A stretch of 64,000 nucleotides of DNA from assembly GCA_009746045.1 (NCBI GenBank), contig RPFO01000127.1:1818011-1882010 (forward strand), given 5' to 3'. This document shows positions 58,314 through 64,000 of the stretch, piece after piece. Position 1 is the first letter of the stretch. Every line of letters starts with the position of its first letter. Under the pieces are notes generated by a model, which was given only the letters and a program-made list of their open reading frames with translations, made no database searches and was not told the origin of the DNA. This DNA is from Mesostigma viride. Taxonomy: Eukaryota; Streptophyta; Mesostigmatophyceae; Mesostigmatales; Mesostigmataceae. The translations under genes and the position numbers were made by a program.

Positions 58314-58352
<39 letters not shown>

Positions 58353-59354
58353 GTTTAGCCGCAGCGGGCAGGGCAGGTGGCCACTCAACCACGCCCTCTG
58401 GCGGAAATGTATCGTCACCAGTGACAGATGCCAGCGGTGCCTTCGCGGTGACCAACGCGGGTGCCAGTAGTACCAGCAGTACTGGTAGTGCTGGTCATTC
58501 CAGTAGCAGTGCATCGTTGGCCGCACAGGATGGGTTGGCGGTGACTGCGGTGACTGGAGATGAGCCCCGGTCAAGTGGGGCCGCTGCGGAGGTGGTGGCT
58601 GCTGCGCTGCCGTCCACTGGATCTGCAGGTTCCCCACCGGGGCCGCTCACGTCTGCAAGCAATAGCAGCGCAGGTAATGGCGTCAGTAATGGCGGTGGGG
58701 GTGGCGTGCATCATGTGGCGCTGTCGTTGGGCGACAGCTTCCCATCCGTGTTGGAGGTGGGGCCAGGGCATGAGCGGGCGCATGCGAGGGGCGCTGGGGC
58801 GGGCCATGCGGGGCCATTGTCACGCCTGCACGTGCGCACAAGCGGTGCCGCTTCCTCCTCATCAGCAGCAGGGTCTAGCCACGGGGTAGCCGGTGGCATC
58901 GGCGGTGGCAGCATCACCCGTGGCCTGGTGCAGCACCTTGGTACTGCGTCTGCCAGCACTAGGGGCGACCGGCGCGCTGGTCCAGGCCCTGCCGTGGGCG
59001 CGGGGCGGGGGCAGGCGACAACTCCAGGGATGGTCGGTTCGGACGGGGGCCGTTGGCGCGGTAGAACTGGTGCAAACTCTGCTGCCGCTCCGCGGTTGGC
59101 GTCGGGGGATCGCGGTGAGAGGGCCACTCGCGGCGTGCCAGCTGGCGACCGGTTGGCCGACGCCGCTGCAGGTAGGACAGGCCTAATTGCAGGGTCCAGT
59201 AGCAGCAGCGGGGCTGGAGGCAGTGGGGGTCGTGAGGCTCCCTCGCGGGCGCGCGCGGGCGGACACAGCTCGGGTGCGGGTCCGTCATCGTCATCATCGT
59301 CATCGTCCAACCAAGCAGCAGAGGTCGCTCCCTCATCATCAACCAACGCGCATG

Positions 59355-59439
<85 letters not shown>

Positions 59440-62400
59440 TCGGGGAGCAGGAGCGCCAGGGCTTCCCCTCGCAGCAGGGGTGGGTGGTGGTGGTGGCGTG
59501 CCGGGTGGCGGGGGCGGGTTTCGCATCTTGGGGTCTATCGTCGATGACTTTGACCCCTCGAGCCCCCTCTTCTTCCCGTGGGACTCCATGGAGACGCGCG
59601 CGCCCTTTGACCGCGGCACACCGCGCGCGATTCTGTCCCCCGCAACTGGCAGCCCAACAGCGTCGGCGTCAGCAGGCCGTGCTGGGAACAGCCACGGTGC
59701 CAGTGCTGGCGGTGCTGGCGGTAATGCTGGCGGCACGGCGCAAGCAGACCATATCTCGCAGCTTGTCAGCCCGCTCTTGCCGAGGGGTGACTCAGGGGAG
59801 GTGGCGTCGTCGCCTCTTGCAAGGTCAGGGGCGGGTGATGGTAGTCAAGGGGCCGCGGGGCGAGGCGTCGCGAACGAAGGCAACGAGACACCGCCCGCGC
59901 GCCCCGCCGCGTCGCGCCCCTTTGGTCTCGCCTCCTTCTCTGCGGCAGATCTGATGACGCGTGCTCTCACGGGCCGGCCACCGGGCATGGGTGATGACGC
60001 GGGCGGGGGTGGTGGCCGCACTGGTCCGTTTGAGCGGGGCGCCCGCTCGGGTGGCGCTGGTCTTGGCTCCGCCGCTGAGGAGGACTGGTTCCACGTGCGG
60101 ACGCTCTCGCTCATCCGTGTACTGGAGACGATCGAGTCGTTCCCCCTCGACCAGTCCTCGCTCGAGGTTGGTGGCGGGGTGTTGTTTTCTTACTTAGGTT
60201 GCTTGTATGCGGGCGTTGTTCCATTGCTTTTGTTGCTTGTAGGTGGCTGTTGTTTCATGGCTTTTGTCGCATGTACGTGGAGGATGCATGGTTGCTTGGG
60301 GCGCTGGTAGTTAAGTATGCCCGGTAGGAATCGTATCCTCTTGACCAGTCCTCGTTCAAGGTGGGTGGCGGATGCCGGTGTTTTACTAGTCTGGGCCTCC
60401 ACGCTAATAACAACTGGCCTCCACCTGGTGGCGCACGCTCGTCCGAGTGCTTGGGTGAGCGTTTCCTTGGGGCGCGTGGCGGGTGCGAGTGTCTGTAGTT
60501 CTGGTATTGCTGCCAGCATTGCCTTGAGGTGGGCGATAGGGATATGTGTGGCGGTACTTTGGGTATGCTGTCAGCACTGCCTCATGTTGAAGGGGGGGGG
60601 GGGGGGGGGGATGAGTGCACCTGGGTGACAGTTGCCTCAACATTGGTGCGGGAGTTTGTTGTCACTTGTGTTGCTTGTAGCTTGGGAGTGCGTGGCAGCA
60701 CTCTCTCCCTCTCAACCTGTCCTCAGCGCACCACGTGGCGTCTCCTCTAGTACCCAAACGTGCACCTCTCGCCTTGGATTGTTGCAGGCGCCATGATCGC
60801 GCCATGCTGCTTCCGTGCGCCACCATTGACACATGTGCGCCTTATTGCATGCGCCAACGTGGATGGATTGCGTGCGCCATATTCCATGTGGCCGTCCTGG
60901 TTGGGTGCATGCGCCACCATGGACGCATGCGGCACTTTTTAAATGGCTATTTGCTGCTCGCTGCTGGCCGCGTGCACTTTATTCCATGTGCCACCGCTGA
61001 TGCATTCGTCAGGAGCTCTTCCTGCTGGAGGCTTCGCTGTCCCGCGGCCCTGGCGCGCCCATCTTCCACTTCAACGGTGCCATGCACCCAGATGTGGACA
61101 ACATGTCCTACGAGGTGAGGGCGCACACCCTCTGTCTCATCGTGTGTGGTAAAGCCATGGGTTGTGCGTGGCAGGTGAGGGTGTGGGAAAGACATCATAC
61201 AAGGTGAGGCCGGATGGCCGGAGTGCACGGCTGTACCGGACGCTCTCAAGGCCATGTTGTGGGTGTGAGATGCGGGACTGTGGGTGTTGCGGGGGCAGGC
61301 GCAGGCGCAGGCCCTCTCTGTGCATGCACCCATAAGAGCCGATCAGGCGTCTGCTTCTGTATATCATTATAATTATCATTTAAACACCCCCTACATCTCC
61401 CCCCTACACTCCCTTGTTCCCCTGCTTCACTCCCCGCACGCCCAGGGGCAGGGTGTGGCTCTGCCATAAATCACCGTGGCCGCATGATGTTGCTCCGGAT
61501 GCTTCCTTTTCCTGTCCTTATTTGAAGAATTGCGCTATCCCGCATGCTCCCTTTCCCCAGGAGCTGCTGGTGCTGGGCAATCGCCTACCTGTCCTGTCTG
61601 ACGCACTCCCCCTTTCTTGTTTATGCGTGTAGACTTGGCGGGCACCCTTTGTCTTATCAGGAGCTTTGTGAGTTTGTGGCCTATTTGTCACTCAAACTAT
61701 TCTCTCAACTCTTGCGTGTAATGCCATTCCACGTGCCCAGGAGCTACTGGAACTGAGCGAGCGTGTACCTATCCTGTCTGGCACCATGACACCCTCCCCT
61801 TTCTGTTTTTGATCCTGTTAACAAAACGGGCCCCCGTTAACAGGAGCTGCTGGAGCTGGGCGAGCGCATCGGCACGGTCAAGAAGAGCGTGCCAACGGAG
61901 GTGCTGTCGACCCTCACGGTGGAGACGTTCTCATCAGCCAACGCACACCCAGACGCGGTCAAGTCCTGCTCCATCTGCCAGGTAAGGGGGGGGGGATGCG
62001 GCATTGTGCACGGGTGAGGGTGAGGGGTCCAGCATGCCCACAGATGAGGGGGCCGGAGGGGACTTCTACACAGGGGAAGGGGTCGGGGAGAATGTGCACT
62101 GGTGAGGGGGGGGGGGGGGGCGGTGGGATCTACTGACTGTGGCGGGGACATGTTCACAGGCGAGGGGGAGTTGAGCAGGAGGAAATGCTTCAGTACATTG
62201 TTGTGGTGGTGCATCTAGCGCTTCACAGCGACCGGGGGGGTTGGGGGAGGGGAGGAGGGCTCTTGCCCAGCACATGCTCTGGCCCACCGTACTTGAGCTG
62301 GCTGGTGGGTTTTATCACCTGTCACGTTGTTCTGGCTTGTGGCACTATTCCGTGTGTGGTTTCTGACTCCGTCCTTGTGCCACTATGGCTGTACCTAGAA

Positions 62401-62640
62401 GCAGTTGCCCTTGCAAAGCCCACCATCTTATCGCAGCGCGTTTGGTGTTTTTCATTCATTCACGCGCTGGTTTCTGGTGTTCTTGACCCACTGTCTGTGC
62501 ACCTTGCGCAGGAGGACTACGCGGATGGGGAGGAGCTGCGGCTGCTGCCGTGTCGGCACGGGTACCACAAGACGTGCATCGACCAGTGGTTGGGAATGAA
62601 CAATGCGTGCCCTGTGTGCAAGGCGCACGTGACGGGGTGA
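54446..62640 (+). CDS. RING-H2 finger protein with long disordered N-terminal region (probable E3 ubiquitin ligase)
   Basis: Proposed exons: 54446-54996, 58222-60166, 61013-61114, 61844-61981 and 62512-62640, giving 954 residues with all phases matching. Residues 1-830 are low complexity: Ser-, Gly- and Ala-rich with poly-Ser (from CAG and TCA runs) and poly-Ala (GCA run). Patches such as [20 protein letters not shown] and [20 protein letters not shown] look structured. The C-terminus is RING-H2: C908, C911, C926, H928, H931, C934, C945 and C948 ([18 protein letters not shown]). RING-H2 proteins bind E2 enzymes and transfer ubiquitin. The RING is split by an intron after CSICQ. The ATG at 54446 is the first in frame; more 5' exons are possible. 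The exon 1 to exon 2 join is supported by phase only. Confidence 0.8.
55612..55785. repeat. 24-bp minisatellite in RING gene intron 1
   Basis: About seven copies of CGCCCATGCCCCGGTCACGC-type units, with variation at the end of the unit. Confidence 0.9.
55952..58205. repeat. 2.2-kb 21-bp minisatellite in RING gene intron 1
   Basis: Unit GCATCGCCCCACATCACGTY plus T, about 107 copies. The main variation is a single T/C site (ACGTTTGC or ACGTCTGC) plus CCCATGTCGTGTCTGC units at about 56436, 56856 and 58180. The period is a multiple of three and stays open in frame with the downstream exon. I place it in the intron because the acceptor CTGCAG at 58216-58221 gives the phase needed by exon 1. Confidence 0.95.
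60167..61012 (+). other. RING gene intron 2 with duplicated exon end
   Basis: About 60342-60370 repeats the end of exon 2 and its donor (CTTGACCAGTCCTCGTTCAAG/GTGGGT against CTCGACCAGTCCTCGCTCGAG/GTTGGT). It also holds a G run at about 60590-60610. Confidence 0.6.
61115..61843 (+). other. RING gene intron 3 with two decoy copies of the exon 4 start
   Basis: CCCAGGAGCTGCTGGTGCTGGG at about 61556 and CCCAGGAGCTACTGGAACTG at about 61737 resemble the true acceptor and exon start at 61841-61865. Both decoys lead into stop codons within about 25 codons, so they look like decayed tandem duplications. Confidence 0.65.
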
Positions 62641-63435
62641 TGCAACCTGGCACGCCAGGTGACGTGTGTGCCCAAATTTGTCAGTGGCGTGGAAGACAAC
62701 CCTGGTGCTTATCGCGGCTACAGGACAAACCAGGTTGGCAGACCACTTATCTGGGTGCTTACCAAAATAGCAAGGAGGTGATGAGTGTGCTGCATTGTGC
62801 TAGACTCATGGAGCTTATTGGAATCGGAATGATGACATTGGTTTGCAATGGTAGACTTGTAATTACTATTCCTGGACGTGTGGCGTTCCAACATTGTGTG
62901 AGGACTAGAGCAACTTTGTCTGTGAGAAAAGGTGCAAAGACCACGGAAGCCGCTAGGCTGTCTAGGAGGATGATGCGGTTGCCTTCATTTGAAACTTGGG
63001 GTGGGAGAATGCCACCCTTTTCTTTGAACATTTCTGGGGGATGGTGGGGCCTGTAGGGTAGAATAAGCCCATGCCATCCTGCGAGGTAACATTTTGTTGA
63101 TCAATATGCTGATCCCTATACTGTTTTTACCTGTACAAAACTAGACAATTGGTTGGCTCACTTGAAGGTACTATCTAGTAAGAAAGAGCTCACATGCAGA
63201 AGTAAGTACTTGAGCAGCGGCATGGCACGGAGTACTATGCTAATCTCATTAGAAAATAATTACACGAAAGTTAACTACAAATATCGTCTGCATCATGCCC
63301 AACCATGTAGTCCCTAGAGGGGGATATAATCCTCATCTGAGCTGTCCTCTACTGTAATGGCAGACGAGGCGGTAGTGTAGCGGCTATCCTCAGGGGCAAT
63401 CACCTCCACCTGCGGACTTCTACCCTGCATTCTAC
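62641..63435. other. RING gene 3' flank
   Basis: Probably 3' UTR at first. TGTAA, a poly(A) signal in some green algae, occurs at about 62857. From about 63200 the border motif GGCACGGAGTACTATGCTAAT recurs from 9250 and 10155. No gene is seen. Confidence 0.4.
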
Positions 63436-63634
63436 CAATTAATTTATTAATTAATTAATTAATTAGACTCGTGCTCCCGTTGGGGAGTCACGGAGCATTA
63501 ACCCCGATGGATGGATGGATGGGTGCAACATTCCTACCGGTCTAATCTATCTATATTGGCTACATACTACATCTACCTAACAGCATTCTAACTACAACAT
63601 CTATCTAGGCAGCCGCACGCTGCCCGAGGGGGAG
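63436..63634 (-). mobile_element. LINE family 1 3' UTR with GATG and AATT tails
   Basis: Inverse of 11287-11411: an AATT run, GACTCGTGCTCCCGTTGGGG, a GATG run and CCTACCGGTCTAATCTATC. Confidence 0.7.
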
Positions 63635-63960
63635 CTATCTGGCGTGCCTCCCGCGGGACTGCACACGCGGGCGCTTCCCCATTGGGGGGGGCTCATTGTC
63701 CTCTATGACCTGGGCCCACTTGGCCTTGTCCATCATCTTCTTCCAAATCACGGAGAGGCCGAGGCCCCCCATGTCCTCTACTAGCTGTTCCTTGAAGGTG
63801 CGGGCCTTGCGGCGTCTAACATCACTAGGCCCAGCCCACGTCAGGAGGTGCCGGCCAGGCTGGGCTGGTCGCAGTCCTGCGGGGGGGCCACGTGAGGTGT
63901 CTACCTGGTTGGTGCGAGCTAGGTGCCCTACAAGCTGCAGGCGGCGTTGCTTAATGGTGC
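63635..63960 (-). pseudogene. LINE ORF2 C-terminal fragment (family 1)
   Basis: Open on the minus strand for about 108 codons: TIKQRRLQLVGHLARTNQVD, LRPAQPGRHLLTWAGPSDVR, KARTFKEQLVEDMGGLGLSV and KKMMDKAKWAQVIEDNEPPP, ending RGRHAR-stop. It is the longest ORF2 piece of this family in the window. Beyond about 63960 the sequence changes to the TACAGCCATGCTACGCCCTGG repeat seen at 14342. Confidence 0.7.
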
Positions 63961-64000
63961 TAGTACAGCCATGCTACGCCCTGGCTATGTTCAGATTACT

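Noticed and set aside
55826..60310. A single 1494-codon exon covering the 21-bp array and the RING gene exon 2
   Set aside because: An acceptor at 58221 matches the phase left by the exon ending at 54996. The repeat frame is open only because the unit lacks a stop. Kept as a finding about possible alternative transcripts.

Overview
The window looks like nuclear DNA from a GC-rich, intron-rich eukaryote, most likely a green-lineage alga or another GC-rich protist. The reasons are GT-AG introns of roughly 0.2 to 5 kb, GC-rich third codon positions, a fasciclin-type cell-surface protein, a conserved WDR83/MORG1 orthologue, and dense LINE and DNA-transposon debris. The lineage is an inference. 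I could not pin down a species.

Five spliced host genes can be rebuilt by phase-consistent joining of exons. (1) + strand 1-6977: the 3' part of a gene that fuses the end of an NRPS-type adenylation domain and a carrier (PCP) domain to a whole CocE/NonD-type alpha/beta hydrolase. (2) - strand 32753-35344: a secreted protein with two fasciclin (FAS1) domains and a GPI-type C-terminus. (3) + strand 36332-49098: WDR83/MORG1, a 313-residue WD40 protein in eight exons. (4) - strand 51880-53469: a small 140-residue protein, probably coiled-coil, that I do not recognise. (5) + strand 54446-62640: a 954-residue low-complexity protein ending in a RING-H2 finger, probably an E3 ubiquitin ligase. Several introns of these unrelated genes carry a large private simple repeat or minisatellite: CAC/CAACAC arrays in gene 1, GTGGG/GTGGGT arrays in the FAS1 gene, CT, AGGGGG, CCA and a 4.5-kb 12-bp array in WDR83, and a 2.2-kb 21-bp array in the RING gene. 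These arrays produce enormous spurious open reading frames.

Two blocks, about 8-32 kb and 49-51.6 kb, are mobile DNA. They contain at least two LINE-like families (ORF1 fragments, ORF2 C-terminal fragments, 3' ends with AATT or TTTAA tails and CATC arrays), a tRNA-related SINE-like repeat, an MITE, and a hAT-like element with a perfect 8-bp target duplication. They also contain two foldback-like DNA transposons whose ends are perfect short terminal inverted repeats followed by inverted satellite arrays. The larger one (20607-28444) splits a LINE ORF1 copy and carries two divergent genes: a zinc-finger/poly-Q protein and an N-terminal transposase-like fragment. It is the best candidate in the window for an undescribed system. 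The smaller one (15524-18754) splits a LINE ORF2 copy and has decamer arrays at both ends. The window ends inside another LINE ORF2 fragment.
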